Of a stretch of 64,000 nt of DNA, positions 39,607 through 48,881 are shown piece after piece. The position numbers were made by a program, and so were the translations under genes. The stretch comes from Arthrobacter sp. StoSoilA2. GTDB lineage: Bacteria > Actinomycetota > Actinomycetes > Actinomycetales > Micrococcaceae. Location: NCBI RefSeq assembly GCF_019977195.1, contig NZ_AP024643.1, positions 1,798,001-1,862,000 of the forward strand, written 5' to 3'. The number at the start of each line of letters is the position of its first letter. The stretch's first letter is position 1. The notes below the pieces were generated by a model. The model was not told where the DNA came from, did not search any database, and was given only the letters and a program-made list of their open reading frames with translations.

Positions 39607-41352
39607 ATGATAAGCTCGAATTCCGTGGTGCAGCGATCAAATTCCCGTGTAAATTCCCGGTTCCCGGGCTCGTCCAAGACGACCAAACACATCTTCGTCA
39701 CCGGTGGTGTGGCGTCCTCGCTCGGTAAGGGTCTGACGGCTTCCAGCCTCGGCCACCTGCTGCGGGCACGCGGTTTGTCTGTAACTATGCAGAAGCTCGA
39801 TCCTTATTTGAACGTGGATCCGGGCACGATGAATCCCTTCCAGCACGGCGAAGTTTTCGTGACTGATGATGGCGCCGAAACCGACCTCGACATCGGACAC
39901 TACGAGCGCTTCCTCGATGAAAACCTGGAAGGTTCGGCCAACGTCACAACGGGCCAGATTTACTCCACGGTCATCGCGAAGGAACGCCGTGGTGAATACC
40001 TCGGAGACACCGTTCAGGTCATCCCGCACATCACGGATGAGATCAAGCGCCGCATGCGCCTTCCCGCCGAAGGCAAGAACGCTCCGGATGTCATCATCAC
40101 CGAAATCGGTGGCACGGTTGGCGACATCGAATCGCAGCCCTTCCTCGAGTCGGCCCGCCAGGTGCGCCAGGACATCGGCCGGAACAATGTCTTCTTCCTC
40201 CATGTTTCCCTGGTTCCGTACATCGGTCCCTCCCAGGAACTGAAGACCAAGCCCACGCAGCACTCCGTGGCAGCCCTTCGTTCCATCGGTATCCAGCCCG
40301 AAGCCATCGTGATCCGTTCGGACCGCGAAGTGCCCGAGGCCATGCGGGAGAAGATCGGCCGCATGTGCGACGTCGACATCGACGCCGTGGTCAACGCTGC
40401 GGACGCACCCAGCATCTATGACATCCCCAAGACGCTGCACTCGCAGGGCCTGGACTCCTACATCGTTCGCGCACTGGACCTGCCGTTCAAGGACGTTGAC
40501 TGGAGCAAGTGGGACAAGCTGCTTGAAGCGGTCCACAACCCCAAGCACGAGGTCGAGATCGCCCTGGTGGGTAAGTACATCGACCTTCCGGACGCTTACC
40601 TCTCCGTCACCGAGGCCCTCCGCGCCGGTGGGTTCGCCAACGAGGCCAAGGTCAAGATCCGCTGGGTCCCCTCGGACGAGTGCGAAACCCTTGCCGGTGC
40701 CACCAAGTCACTTGCCGGCGTCGACGCCATTTGCGTACCTGGCGGCTTCGGTATCCGTGGCCTTGAAGGCAAGCTGGGTGCACTGAAGTTTGCCCGTGAA
40801 TCCAAACTGCCGGTCTTGGGCCTGTGCCTTGGCCTGCAGTGCATGGTGATCGAATACGCGCGAAACGTGGTTGGCCTGGAAGGCGCCTCGTCCAGCGAGT
40901 TCGAGCCGGACTCCAAGTACCCGGTCATCGCCACCATGGAAGAGCAGCTGGACATTGTGGAAGGCAAGGGAGACCTTGGCGGCACGATGCGCCTGGGGCT
41001 CTATGAAGCCAAGCTGGACGAGGGCTCCGTTGTCGCCGAGACGTACGGCACCACTTCAGTGAGCGAACGCCACCGCCACCGCTACGAGGTTAACAACAAG
41101 TACCGTGACCAGATCGCGGCGGAGGGCCTCGTCTTCTCGGGTACCTCGCCTGACGGCAAGCTGGTGGAGTACGTTGAACTTCCCCGCGAAGTGCACCCGT
41201 ATTACGTTGCTACGCAGGCACACCCGGAGCTTAGCTCCCGCCCGACGCGCCCGCACCCGCTCTTCGCGGGCCTCGTGAAGGCAGCCTTGGAGCGTCGTGA
41301 AGGTGCCGTTGTGGGAACCAAATCCGGTGCCGGTGCGGTAGCTGCCAAGTAG
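39607..41352 (+). CDS. pyrG: CTP synthase
   Basis: Converts UTP to CTP using glutamine. The 581-residue protein has the synthetase P-loop HIFVTGGVASSLGKGLTASS and GDTVQVIPHIT, followed by a class I glutamine amidotransferase domain with GGFGIRG, the nucleophile in LGLCLGLQCMVIEYAR, and HPELSSRPTRPHPLF. An N-terminal extension of about 25 residues (starting MISSNSVVQR) precedes the usual TKHIFVTGG start. ATG at 39607 with GGAAGG at 39592-39597 fits; TTG at 39604 is less likely. The 146-nt gap after recN holds no other gene. Confidence 0.95.
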   Translation: MISSNSVVQRSNSRVNSRFPGSSKTTKHIFVTGGVASSLGKGLTASSLGHLLRARGLSVTMQKLDPYLNVDPGTMNPFQHGEVFVTDDGAETDLDIGHYERFLDENLEGSANVTTGQIYSTVIAKERRGEYLGDTVQVIPHITDEIKRRMRLPAEGKNAPDVIITEIGGTVGDIESQPFLESARQVRQDIGRNNVFFLHVSLVPYIGPSQELKTKPTQHSVAALRSIGIQPEAIVIRSDREVPEAMREKIGRMCDVDIDAVVNAADAPSIYDIPKTLHSQGLDSYIVRALDLPFKDVDWSKWDKLLEAVHNPKHEVEIALVGKYIDLPDAYLSVTEALRAGGFANEAKVKIRWVPSDECETLAGATKSLAGVDAICVPGGFGIRGLEGKLGALKFARESKLPVLGLCLGLQCMVIEYARNVVGLEGASSSEFEPDSKYPVIATMEEQLDIVEGKGDLGGTMRLGLYEAKLDEGSVVAETYGTTSVSERHRHRYEVNNKYRDQIAAEGLVFSGTSPDGKLVEYVELPREVHPYYVATQAHPELSSRPTRPHPLFAGLVKAALERREGAVVGTKSGAGAVAAK

Positions 41353-41405
41353 CGCGGTGGCCGCCAAGTAAACCGTAAACGCAAGCACTAACGAAGGACG
41401 GCGCG

Positions 41406-42068
41406 ATGCCCGGCATTTCCGAAACCCCCAGCACCTCAAGGCAGGTTTCGGATGCGCCGAGCCCGCGCCGTCTTTTGTCTACGAGCAAGGTCTATGAAGG
41501 CCGCATCTGGGATGTGGTCAGCGACGCCTTCCAGCTCAGCGAGGATACGGACACCCTGGTTCGCGACTACATCGACCACCCCGGCGCGGTGGCTGTGCTG
41601 CCGATGAACGTTGACGGTGAAATCCTGCTCCTGAAGCAGTACAGGCACCCTGTTGGTATGGATCTCTGGGAAATCCCGGCCGGGTTGCTGGACGTTGAGG
41701 GCGAGGATTTCGTGGCGGGCGCTGCCAGGGAGCTCGCTGAGGAAGCTGATCTTGTTGCGGCCACGTGGAATGTCCTGGTGGACTTCTTCAACTCTCCGGG
41801 ATCCTCCAGCGAGGCTGTCCGGATATATCTGGCTCGTGGGTTGAGCGCTGTTCCCGAGGCTGACCTGCATGTCCGCACGGACGAAGAGTCGGAAATCGAG
41901 TTCCACTGGATTCCGCTCGACGATGCCGTGAAGGCTGTCCTTGAAGGGCGCCTGCACAATCCGTCCGCGGTCCTGGGAATCCTGGCTGCCGCCGCCGCGA
42001 AGGCCGACGGCTTTTCCAGCCTGCGCCCCGCTGACGCGCCGTGGCCCGCGCACCCGAGCCAGCGCTAA
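41406..42068 (+). CDS. Nudix hydrolase, ADP-ribose pyrophosphatase type
   Basis: A 220-residue hydrolase cleaving nucleoside diphosphate derivatives, most likely ADP-ribose, by homology and context. The Nudix box is contained in GAARELAEEADL, preceded by LWEIPAGLLDVEGEDF. The end PGSSSEAVRIYLARGL is typical of the ADP-ribose subgroup. The gene between pyrG and xerD is a conserved actinobacterial arrangement. It ends 2 nt before the xerD start. Confidence 0.9.
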   Translation: MPGISETPSTSRQVSDAPSPRRLLSTSKVYEGRIWDVVSDAFQLSEDTDTLVRDYIDHPGAVAVLPMNVDGEILLLKQYRHPVGMDLWEIPAGLLDVEGEDFVAGAARELAEEADLVAATWNVLVDFFNSPGSSSEAVRIYLARGLSAVPEADLHVRTDEESEIEFHWIPLDDAVKAVLEGRLHNPSAVLGILAAAAAKADGFSSLRPADAPWPAHPSQR

Positions 42069-42070
42069 GA

Positions 42071-43030
42071 ATGGCCGAGGCCGCCACCCGTCCTGCCAAC
42101 GGCATCGATCGAGGAGTTACCGACTACCTCCAGCACGTGGGCGTGGAACGCGGCCTGGCAGCCAATACCTTGGCTGCCTATCGCCGTGACCTTGCCCGTT
42201 ATTCGAACTTCCTGGCTGGCCAAGGCGTGGAACGCCCCGGAGACGTCACGCGCCATCACGTCACCGGCTTTGCCCAAGCCTTGTCAGACGGCTCCGATGG
42301 CGCTGCGGCCCTCGGCGTCCGCTCCGCAGCCAGGACCATAGTGGCCGTGCGCGGACTTCATAAATTTTGGGCCCTTGAAGGAACCACGACGTCGGATCCC
42401 GCCAGCGATGTCCACCCGCCGATGCCGGGCAAACGACTTCCGAAAGCCATCAGTGTCGGTGAAGTAACGCGGATTCTCGAAGCTGCGGGTTCGGACTCTG
42501 CGACCGGGCTAAGGGACCGGGCCTTGCTTGAATTTCTCTATTCCACCGGCGCGCGCATCAGCGAGGCCGTAGGGCTGGACGTTGACGATGTATCCCTGGA
42601 GCACGCAGGCGGCGAACCAGCAATAGTCAGGCTCTTCGGCAAAGGTTCCAAGGAGCGGCTGGTTCCTTTGGGCTCTTACGGTGCACGCGCGGTCGGAGCC
42701 TATGTGGTCCGCGGAAGGCCGTTGCTGGCTTCCAAGGGCAAGGGCACTCCCGCCTTGTTCCTGAACGCCCGTGGCGGCCGAATCAGCAGGCAGAGTGCCT
42801 GGACAATCCTCAAGGCTGCTGCAGAGAAGGCAAACATCACCAAGGATGTTTCGCCGCACACCTTGCGGCACTCTTTTGCCACGCATCTCCTGGAAGGCGG
42901 GGCTGACGTGCGTGTAGTCCAGGAGCTGTTGGGGCACGCATCGGTTACCACGACCCAGGTCTACACGCTGGTTACCGCGGACACCTTGCGCGAGGTTTAC
43001 GCTGCTGCCCATCCCCGCGCGCTCGGTTGA
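42071..43030 (+). CDS. xerD: Site-specific tyrosine recombinase XerD
   Basis: Resolves chromosome dimers at dif with XerC. The 319-residue protein has a SAM-like N-terminal core-binding domain and a catalytic domain with the R of YSTGARISEAVGL, the HTLRHSFATHLL box, LGHASVTTTQVYTLV and its nucleophilic Tyr. The ATG at 42071 is just after the Nudix stop; the in-frame GTG at 42041 would overlap that gene by 28 nt and adds a poorly conserved end. XerD assignment rather than XerC rests on gene order (pyrG-Nudix-xerD). Confidence 0.92.
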   Translation: MAEAATRPANGIDRGVTDYLQHVGVERGLAANTLAAYRRDLARYSNFLAGQGVERPGDVTRHHVTGFAQALSDGSDGAAALGVRSAARTIVAVRGLHKFWALEGTTTSDPASDVHPPMPGKRLPKAISVGEVTRILEAAGSDSATGLRDRALLEFLYSTGARISEAVGLDVDDVSLEHAGGEPAIVRLFGKGSKERLVPLGSYGARAVGAYVVRGRPLLASKGKGTPALFLNARGGRISRQSAWTILKAAAEKANITKDVSPHTLRHSFATHLLEGGADVRVVQELLGHASVTTTQVYTLVTADTLREVYAAAHPRALG

Positions 43031-43038
43031 TGCTGCAG

Positions 43039-43824
43039 TTAGTCCAATACACTGAACGTCAACTCCACGGCATCGACGAACAATGCCAGCAGCGACGTCC
43101 CCAAACCGGCCACGAGCAGAAGGCCTGGGTGGGCCAGTCCCACCACCACCCGCTTCAACCGCGGCTGTCCCTTGAGGAACTTTTTGGGTACCCGCGTCTT
43201 CAACGGTATTTGCCGCCAACCGCGTAGCCGGCGAAGGAACCAGGCGCACCGCACGATGAACGCCATCCACAGGACAGAGAGCACCAGCGGGACCGACGCC
43301 AGCATGAGGTTGAAGCCGAGTGCGGTCACCTCCTTTTCGGAGTCGCCGATGACGGTCTGCACCGTGGTCGAGATGGAAGCACTCATCACCACGGAGGCAG
43401 CCCACACCACGAAGGCGACCACCAGGGCCAGGAAGCGGACGAAGAAATGGCCCAGGACAGTGGCGTCCACTGCCTTGAGGTGGCTGCGAGGGGTGGCATG
43501 CAGCACGGCCAGCGTGGACAGCAGCGTTGGCAGGGCAGCGATGAGGACCAGCAGGTACCACGTCCAACCAGCCAGGTCCACCACCTCATCCAGAACAATG
43601 AGCCCGGCCCACACCACCGTCCAAGCCCAGCCGGCGTAGAGCGGATGGGCCACCACCAAGCGGGGCAGCCAGGCGTCGCGCTCCTGCCCGGCTCTGGTGG
43701 CTGATGGGGCGTCGGCCAGAGGGGCAGTTTCGGCATCTTCCCCGGCCTGGGCCTTCACCTCTTGGTTGATGGCTTGCGCTTGTGCCTGTGTCCCGGCATG
43801 CACTTCGCCCCCACCTTCGTTCAT
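43039..43824 (-). CDS. Hypothetical integral membrane protein
   Basis: A 261-residue protein with no recognised family. The first ~55 residues are Ala/Gln/Glu-rich and probably disordered, followed by about five hydrophobic segments: AWTVVWAGLIVLDEVV, WYLLVLIAALPTLLSTLAVL, FFVRFLALVVAFVVWAASVV, GFNLMLASVPLVLSVLWMAF, and PGLLLVAGLGTSLLALFVDA. A basic cluster (RRLRGWRQIPLKTRVPKKFLKG) lies between the fourth and fifth. It converges with xerD, stops 8 nt apart, and is divergent from the MutT-like gene. Confidence 0.7.
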   Translation of the reverse strand: MNEGGGEVHAGTQAQAQAINQEVKAQAGEDAETAPLADAPSATRAGQERDAWLPRLVVAHPLYAGWAWTVVWAGLIVLDEVVDLAGWTWYLLVLIAALPTLLSTLAVLHATPRSHLKAVDATVLGHFFVRFLALVVAFVVWAASVVMSASISTTVQTVIGDSEKEVTALGFNLMLASVPLVLSVLWMAFIVRCAWFLRRLRGWRQIPLKTRVPKKFLKGQPRLKRVVVGLAHPGLLLVAGLGTSLLALFVDAVELTFSVLD

Positions 43825-43898
43825 GGGCTCACTGTAGCAATTGGGCTGACTGTGGCAATGGGACCTCAGGTGCAGGAGATCGGGTTAAGGTAGGCAGC

Positions 43899-44393
43899 AT
43901 GACAGCAGCCCATGTGACACTGTGCTTCCTCCTCCGTGACGGCGTGGACGGGGAACACGTCCTCCTCGGTACAAAGAAGACCGGTTTTGGGCGTGGGAAA
44001 GTGGTGGGCGTGGGTGGGCATGTGGAGCCGGGGGAGACGGCGCTGCAGGCGGTGTGCCGCGAGGTCATGGAGGAAATCAGCGTGGTGGTCCAGGCCGCGG
44101 ACCTCATCCCCGCCGGCATCATCGACTTCGTGTTTCCTGCCCGACCCGAATGGAACATGTACACCACTGTGTATCTGACGCGTTCTTGGGCAGGCGAACC
44201 GTCGGAGAGCGACGAGATTGCGCCCGAATGGTTCCCGGTGTCCAAGCTACCGGTGGAACGCATGTGGGCCGACGCCGAGCATTGGCTGCCCGCGATGATT
44301 TCGGGGCAGCGGATCGCAGTTCGAGTCGATTTGGCTGCCGATAACGAGAGCGTGGCTGAAGTGCACACCATCGATTGGGCCGGAACCGACTAG
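43899..44393 (+). CDS. 8-oxo-dGTP diphosphatase-type Nudix hydrolase (MutT-like)
   Basis: A 164-residue Nudix protein. The box reads GGHVEPGETALQAVCREVMEEI, cited as GHVEPGETALQ..REVMEEI, and is preceded by KKTGFGRGKVVGVGG, which resembles NUDT1/MTH1 enzymes that sanitise oxidised purine nucleotides. ATG at 43899 is chosen; upstream in-frame codons to 43782 would overlap the divergent membrane-protein gene. A long symmetrical hairpin follows. Substrate prediction is by family resemblance only. Confidence 0.82.
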   Translation: MTAAHVTLCFLLRDGVDGEHVLLGTKKTGFGRGKVVGVGGHVEPGETALQAVCREVMEEISVVVQAADLIPAGIIDFVFPARPEWNMYTTVYLTRSWAGEPSESDEIAPEWFPVSKLPVERMWADAEHWLPAMISGQRIAVRVDLAADNESVAEVHTIDWAGTD

Positions 44394-44408
44394 AAGACAG
44401 GTTTTCCA

Positions 44409-44460
44409 GCATACGACGGCGGGCCGGTCGCCTTTTGGTGACCGACCCGCCGTCGTATGC
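44409..44460. terminator. Large symmetrical hairpin between convergent genes
   Basis: GCATACGACGGCGGG.. pairs with ..CCCGCCGTCGTATGC over about 24 bp (two imperfect pairs) with a TTTT loop. It sits between the MutT-like gene (+) and prpC (-), so it probably terminates transcription from both sides. Confidence 0.8.
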
Positions 44461-44505
44461 TTCCTCCGCCATCGTGGGCTTCCGGCGCGGCCAGAAGCCA
44501 AGAGG

Positions 44506-45645
44506 CTACGGCACGTGCCGCTCTTCCGGCCCGTTGTATTCGCTCAGCGGACGGATCAGCGAGTTAGAAGCAAATTGTTCCATGATGTGCGCTGTCCAGC
44601 CGGTGATCCGGCTGGCGACGAACAGCGGGGTGAACGTCTGGGTGTCGAAGCCCATGAGGTGGTACGTGGGGCCCGCGGGATAGTCGAGGTTGGGCTTGAT
44701 GGCCTTGGCCTCGTCCATGGCCTGTTCGAGGCCGTTGTAGAGCCCCAGGAGTTCAGGCCGTCCGTAGTGGGCGATCATCTTGTCCAAGGCGGCCTTCATG
44801 GTGGGCACGCGGGAGTCGCCATGCTTGTAGACGCGGTGTCCAAAGCCCATGACCTTCTTCTTCTGGGCAAGGGCATTCTCCATCCACGCCCGCGCACGGA
44901 CCGCGGCTTCCTCCATGGATTCTTCGCTGCGGATGCCGATTTCGTCGAAGGTGTGCATCACGGCCTCGTTGGCGCCCCCGTGGAGAGGGCCTTTCAGTGC
45001 ACCGATCGCTGCCGTCACGGCGGAGTGCAGGTCAGAGAGCGTGGACGTGACCACGCGGGCTGTGAAGGTGGACGCGTTGAAGGAGTGCTCCGCGTAGAGG
45101 ATCATTGAGACGTTGAACGCCTCCACCACTTCGGGAACCTGCTCTTCGCCGAACGCCATCCACAGGAAGTTGGACGAGTAGTCCAGGTCCTCCCGCGGTT
45201 CCACGGGCTCTTGACCCCGCCGGCGGCGCTGGTCGTAGGCCACGACGGCGGGCATCGCGGCCCAGAGGTCGATTGCTTTCTTCATGTTGGCATCGGGGGA
45301 TGAATCCTCCGTCAGCTCGTGCCGGGCTCCCAATACGGAAGCTGCCGTACGGCAAACGTCCATGGGGTGCGAGGTGGTGGGCAACGTGTCAATGACTGAC
45401 TTGACCACTGGATCAAGCGCACGCCCTGCCCGCTCGCGGGCAACAAATTCGGCCAGTTGGGCATCGTCGGGCAGTTCGCCGTTCCATAGCAGGTAGGCGA
45501 CCTCTTCAAAGCTGCACTTGGCGGCCAGTTCCTGCACCGGGTATCCCCGATACAGCAGGGAGTTGGTGTCCGGGTTGACCTTTGAGACGGCGGTGTAGTC
45601 CACCACGACGCCGGCAAGGCCTTTTTTGATGTCTTCAGCAGCCAT
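44506..45645 (-). CDS. prpC: 2-methylcitrate synthase / citrate synthase
   Basis: Condenses propionyl-CoA with oxaloacetate in the methylcitrate cycle, often with some acetyl-CoA activity. The 379-residue protein has LHGGANEAVMHTF, the catalytic VMGFGHRVYKHGDSRVP region and a C-terminal arginine-rich end (RPLSEYNGP). It fits the short bacterial type I synthase. AAGGAG lies before the ATG. It is the last gene of the gntR-prpD-prpB-prpC unit, 74 nt after prpB. The context, not the sequence alone, points to methylcitrate synthase. Confidence 0.92.
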   Translation of the reverse strand: MAAEDIKKGLAGVVVDYTAVSKVNPDTNSLLYRGYPVQELAAKCSFEEVAYLLWNGELPDDAQLAEFVARERAGRALDPVVKSVIDTLPTTSHPMDVCRTAASVLGARHELTEDSSPDANMKKAIDLWAAMPAVVAYDQRRRRGQEPVEPREDLDYSSNFLWMAFGEEQVPEVVEAFNVSMILYAEHSFNASTFTARVVTSTLSDLHSAVTAAIGALKGPLHGGANEAVMHTFDEIGIRSEESMEEAAVRARAWMENALAQKKKVMGFGHRVYKHGDSRVPTMKAALDKMIAHYGRPELLGLYNGLEQAMDEAKAIKPNLDYPAGPTYHLMGFDTQTFTPLFVASRITGWTAHIMEQFASNSLIRPLSEYNGPEERHVP

Positions 45646-45719
45646 GCTGAACTCCTTCGTTCATTATGCAAGAGCCCCGTGGGCCGGAGTGCTTGCTTTC
45701 CCCTTGATGATTCCCGGAC

Positions 45720-46625
45720 CTAGCGGATGCCAGGAACCTGGAAGTTAAAAACGCCGGTATCGAACTGGTTATATGCCTCGTAATCCACGAGTTCGTAGAG
45801 GCGCGCACGCGTGAGCATGTTTTCCACCTGTGCCTCTTGGGTCCCCGCAGCCTTGATCGATTCCAGCGTACGCTCTGCAGCGCCCATGGCAATGCGGAGG
45901 AGCGTGACGGGGTAGATGACCATGTTTACCCCGACGTCTTGGAGTTGGTCCACGGTGAAGAGGTCGGACTTTCCGAATTCCGTCATGTTGGCCAGGATGG
46001 GCACGTCCACGGCGTCGCGGATGGCCTGGAACTCGGTCAGATCAGCCATGGCTTCGGGGAAGATCGCGTCGGCGCCGGCGTCGACCAAAGCGCGGGCACG
46101 GTCTTGTGCGGCTTGGATTCCTTCGACGGCGCGGATGTCGGTGCGGGCCATGATGAGGAAGTTGGGGTCGCGGCGTGCGTCGGCGGCGGCGCGGATGCGT
46201 TTGGTGGCGGTGTCGATGTCCACGACGTTTTTGCCGTCCAGGTGGCCGCAGCGTTTGGGGTTGAATTGGTCTTCGATGTGGCAGCCGGCCAGGCCGGCGT
46301 TTTCGAGTTCCTGGATGGTGCGGGCCACGTTCATGGGTTCACCGAAGCCGGTGTCCGCGTCCACGAGGGAGGGCAGGTCCGTCATGCGGGCGATCTGCCC
46401 GGCGCGGGTGGCCACCTCGGTGAGCGTGGTCAGGCCGATGTCGGGCAGGCCGAGATCATTGGCCAGGACCGCTCCGGAGATGTAGACCCCGGCGAAGCCC
46501 TTCTCTTCGATCAGCCGGGCCGAGAGCGGGTTGAACGCGCCGGGGAACTGCTGCACGGTCCCTGAAGCGAGGAGCTCCCGCAGCTTGACCCGCTTCTGTT
46601 CGGGGGTGGTGGTGGAGTACAGCAT
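45720..46625 (-). CDS. prpB: 2-methylisocitrate lyase
   Basis: Cleaves 2-methylisocitrate to pyruvate and succinate. The 301-residue PEP-mutase/isocitrate-lyase superfamily enzyme has the metal-site region LVDADTGFGEP, the catalytic-cysteine loop NPKRCGHLDGK, and IMARTDIRAVEG. The start codon directly abuts the prpD stop, so translation is probably coupled. The length is that of PrpB (about 300), not of isocitrate lyase. Confidence 0.94.
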   Translation of the reverse strand: MLYSTTTPEQKRVKLRELLASGTVQQFPGAFNPLSARLIEEKGFAGVYISGAVLANDLGLPDIGLTTLTEVATRAGQIARMTDLPSLVDADTGFGEPMNVARTIQELENAGLAGCHIEDQFNPKRCGHLDGKNVVDIDTATKRIRAAADARRDPNFLIMARTDIRAVEGIQAAQDRARALVDAGADAIFPEAMADLTEFQAIRDAVDVPILANMTEFGKSDLFTVDQLQDVGVNMVIYPVTLLRIAMGAAERTLESIKAAGTQEAQVENMLTRARLYELVDYEAYNQFDTGVFNFQVPGIR

Positions 46626-48146
46626 TTAGAACAGTCCCTTCGGAGCTGCGTCGAGGTTGATCACGCCGGGGGCCGCGGTGATGTTGAGCTGGTCCAGTTC
46701 CCCGGGGCCGAGTTCGGTGACGCGTTCGACGGCGGCGAGGAACCGTTCGATCTCGGCGTCCTCCACCAAACCTGCAGCGAGGGTGCGGAACTTGTTGATG
46801 TATTGCTCGCGGGCGAACGGTCGGGCACCGAGCGGGTGCGCGTCGGCCACGGCGATCTCATCCGTGATCACGGTGCCGTCGTTCAGGGTGATTTCCACGG
46901 AACCGCCGAAGGCCTTCTCTGCGATGTCCAGGGAGTGGTAGCGGCGGGTCCACTCCGGGTCCTCCACGGTAGTGACCTTCTGCCAGAGTTCCACGGTGTC
47001 CGGGCGGGCTGCGCGTTCGGGGGCGTAGGAATCCACGTGGTGCCAGGCGCCGTCCTGCAGGGCGACGGTGAAGATGTACGGGATGGAGTGGTCCAGGGTT
47101 TCCCGCGATGCGGTGGGGGAGTACTTCTGGGGGTCGTTCGCGCCGGAACCGATCACGTAGTGCGTGTGGTGGCTGGTCTTGATCAACACGGATTTCACGT
47201 TGGCCGGGTCCGTGGTTTCCGGGTGCTCCTTGTGGAGTTTGCGGGCGAGGTCGATCCACGCCTGGGCCTGGTACTCGGCCGAGTGTTCCTTGGTGTAGGT
47301 GTCCAGGATGGCGCGTTTGGCTTCACCGGGCAGCGGCAGCGGGACTTCGTAGGAGGCGTCCGGGCCGTCCAGCATCCACGCGATCACCCCGTCTTCGCCT
47401 TCGTAGATCGGCACGGGGGAGGTCTGGCCGCGCATGGAACGGTCCACGGCTTCCACGGCCATCTTGCCCGCGAACGCCGGGGCGTGGGCCTTCCAGGTGG
47501 AGATTTCGCCCTTGCGGGACTGGCGGGTGGCCGTGGTGGTGTGAAGCGCCTGGCCCACGGACTGGAAGATCGTCTCAACATCCAATCCCAGGAGCGTGCC
47601 GATGCCCGCTGCAGCCGACGGGCCAAGGTGGGCCACGTGGTCGATCTTGTGCTTGTGCAGGCAGATCGCCTTGACCAGGTTCACCTGGATCTCGTAGCCG
47701 GTGGCAATACCGCGCACCAGGTCAGCACCGCTGGCGCCCACGTGCTGCGCGACGGCCAGGATCGGCGGGATGTTATCGCCCGGGTGCGAGTAGTCCGCGG
47801 CCAGGAACGTGTCGTGGTAGTCCAGTTCACGCACGGCCACCCCGTTCGCCCACGCAGCCCATTCAGGGGAAACCCGCTCGGTGATGCCGAAAACGTGCCC
47901 GCCCTTGCCGTTCGCGGACGGCCCGTGGGTCAGTGCCTGGGCGCGGGCCGCGACGATCGGTGCACGGTTCAACGAGGCGATCGCTACGGAGGCGTTGTCG
48001 ATGATCCGGTTGATCACCATATCCGTGACCTCGGGGGTTACGTCGACGGGGTCGGCAGCGACCACGGCGATCTTGTGCGCCAACTGCTCCTCACGGGGGA
48101 GATTCTCTTCGGACTTGTAGACGCGGACGTGGTTGTTCTTGACCAT
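46626..48146 (-). CDS. prpD: 2-methylcitrate dehydratase
   Basis: Dehydrates 2-methylcitrate to 2-methyl-cis-aconitate. The 506-residue MmgE/PrpD-family protein has NGVAVRELDYHDTFLAADYSHPG, cited as ELDYHDTF..SHPGDN, which contains conserved active-site aspartate and histidine residues, and later AAAGIGTLLGL and KAHAPAFAGKMAVEA. ATG at 48146 is preceded by AGAAGGAG; longer frames reaching 48512 overlap the regulator gene on the same strand and are rejected. It is 22 nt after gntR. Confidence 0.94.
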   Translation of the reverse strand: MVKNNHVRVYKSEENLPREEQLAHKIAVVAADPVDVTPEVTDMVINRIIDNASVAIASLNRAPIVAARAQALTHGPSANGKGGHVFGITERVSPEWAAWANGVAVRELDYHDTFLAADYSHPGDNIPPILAVAQHVGASGADLVRGIATGYEIQVNLVKAICLHKHKIDHVAHLGPSAAAGIGTLLGLDVETIFQSVGQALHTTTATRQSRKGEISTWKAHAPAFAGKMAVEAVDRSMRGQTSPVPIYEGEDGVIAWMLDGPDASYEVPLPLPGEAKRAILDTYTKEHSAEYQAQAWIDLARKLHKEHPETTDPANVKSVLIKTSHHTHYVIGSGANDPQKYSPTASRETLDHSIPYIFTVALQDGAWHHVDSYAPERAARPDTVELWQKVTTVEDPEWTRRYHSLDIAEKAFGGSVEITLNDGTVITDEIAVADAHPLGARPFAREQYINKFRTLAAGLVEDAEIERFLAAVERVTELGPGELDQLNITAAPGVINLDAAPKGLF

Positions 48147-48168
48147 GGTGCTCCTTCTAATGAGGGTC

Positions 48169-48810
48169 TTAGCGGGCCACATGAGCGGCCTTGACGTGGG
48201 TAAGGCTTCGGTGCAAATGAAGTGTGGTGGCGGCTTCGGCCAGCCGTGGATTCCCGGCGGCGATCGCTTCAGCAATGGCGGCATGCTCGGCCGCAGCGGC
48301 CTGGAGCCGGGCGGCGTCATCGGCCGCCAGGCGGCGAACCCGGACCAAATGGACCCGGAGGCTGCGCATGGCCTGGGCCAGGTAGGAGTTGGAGATTGCG
48401 GCATCGATCGCCTCGTCCAGCCGGCCAACCAACGCGTAATACTCGTGCCGTGCAGGATCCTCCTCGCTGAGCAGCTCCGGCGCCCGGAGCAGCTGCGCCT
48501 GCAGCTCGGCAAAAACGCCCGGCTCTCCGCGCTCTGCGGCCAGGGCTGCGGCCCGGACCTCCAGCGTTTCGCGAAGCTCGAACAGTTCGTCGATGCTGTC
48601 CAGCGAAATATCGGTGACGACGACGCCGCGCCCGCCTGCCGCCGTCGTCAATCCCTCAGCGGTGAGCCGGCCCAGCGCCTCCCGGACAGGCGTGCGGGAG
48701 ACACCCAGCCGCTCGGACTGTTCTACTTCCGCGAGAACCGTGCCCGGCCGCAGGCGCCATTCAATGATGTCTTCACGAAGAGCCGCGTAGGCCCGATCAC
48801 TGGCGCGCAT
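48169..48810 (-). CDS. GntR-family (FCD domain) transcriptional regulator of the prp operon
   Basis: A 213-residue regulator with an N-terminal winged helix (YAALREDIIEWRLRPGTVLAE, then RLGVSRTPVREALGRLTAEG, here quoted in part) and a C-terminal all-helical FCD ligand domain (RETLEVRAAALAAERGE, with histidines near the end that usually bind metal). It is the first gene of the prp unit and is followed after 22 nt by prpD. The ligand could be methylcitrate or propionyl-CoA derivatives, which is inferred from context. Two palindromic sites upstream fit GntR operators. Confidence 0.9.
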   Translation of the reverse strand: MRASDRAYAALREDIIEWRLRPGTVLAEVEQSERLGVSRTPVREALGRLTAEGLTTAAGGRGVVVTDISLDSIDELFELRETLEVRAAALAAERGEPGVFAELQAQLLRAPELLSEEDPARHEYYALVGRLDEAIDAAISNSYLAQAMRSLRVHLVRVRRLAADDAARLQAAAAEHAAIAEAIAAGNPRLAEAATTLHLHRSLTHVKAAHVAR

Positions 48811-48817
48811 GACTCCA

Positions 48818-48827
48818 GTGTATACAT
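48818..48827. promoter_or_regulatory. GntR-type operator 1
   Basis: GTGTATACAT, with the palindromic core TGTATACA, lies 7 nt upstream of the gntR ATG. Operators of this regulator family commonly have a GTATAC-like core. It would overlap the likely promoter or leader. Confidence 0.55.
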
Positions 48828-48869
48828 AAAGCCTGTGTTGTACAGGAAACAGCTCAAAATCGCGCGCCT

Positions 48870-48879
48870 ATGTATACAT
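48870..48879. promoter_or_regulatory. GntR-type operator 2
   Basis: ATGTATACAT is a perfect 10-bp palindrome, 52 nt (about five helical turns) upstream of operator 1. The spacing suits cooperative binding or looping. It lies just after the stop codon of the upstream methyltransferase gene. Confidence 0.55.
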
Positions 48880-48881
48880 GC

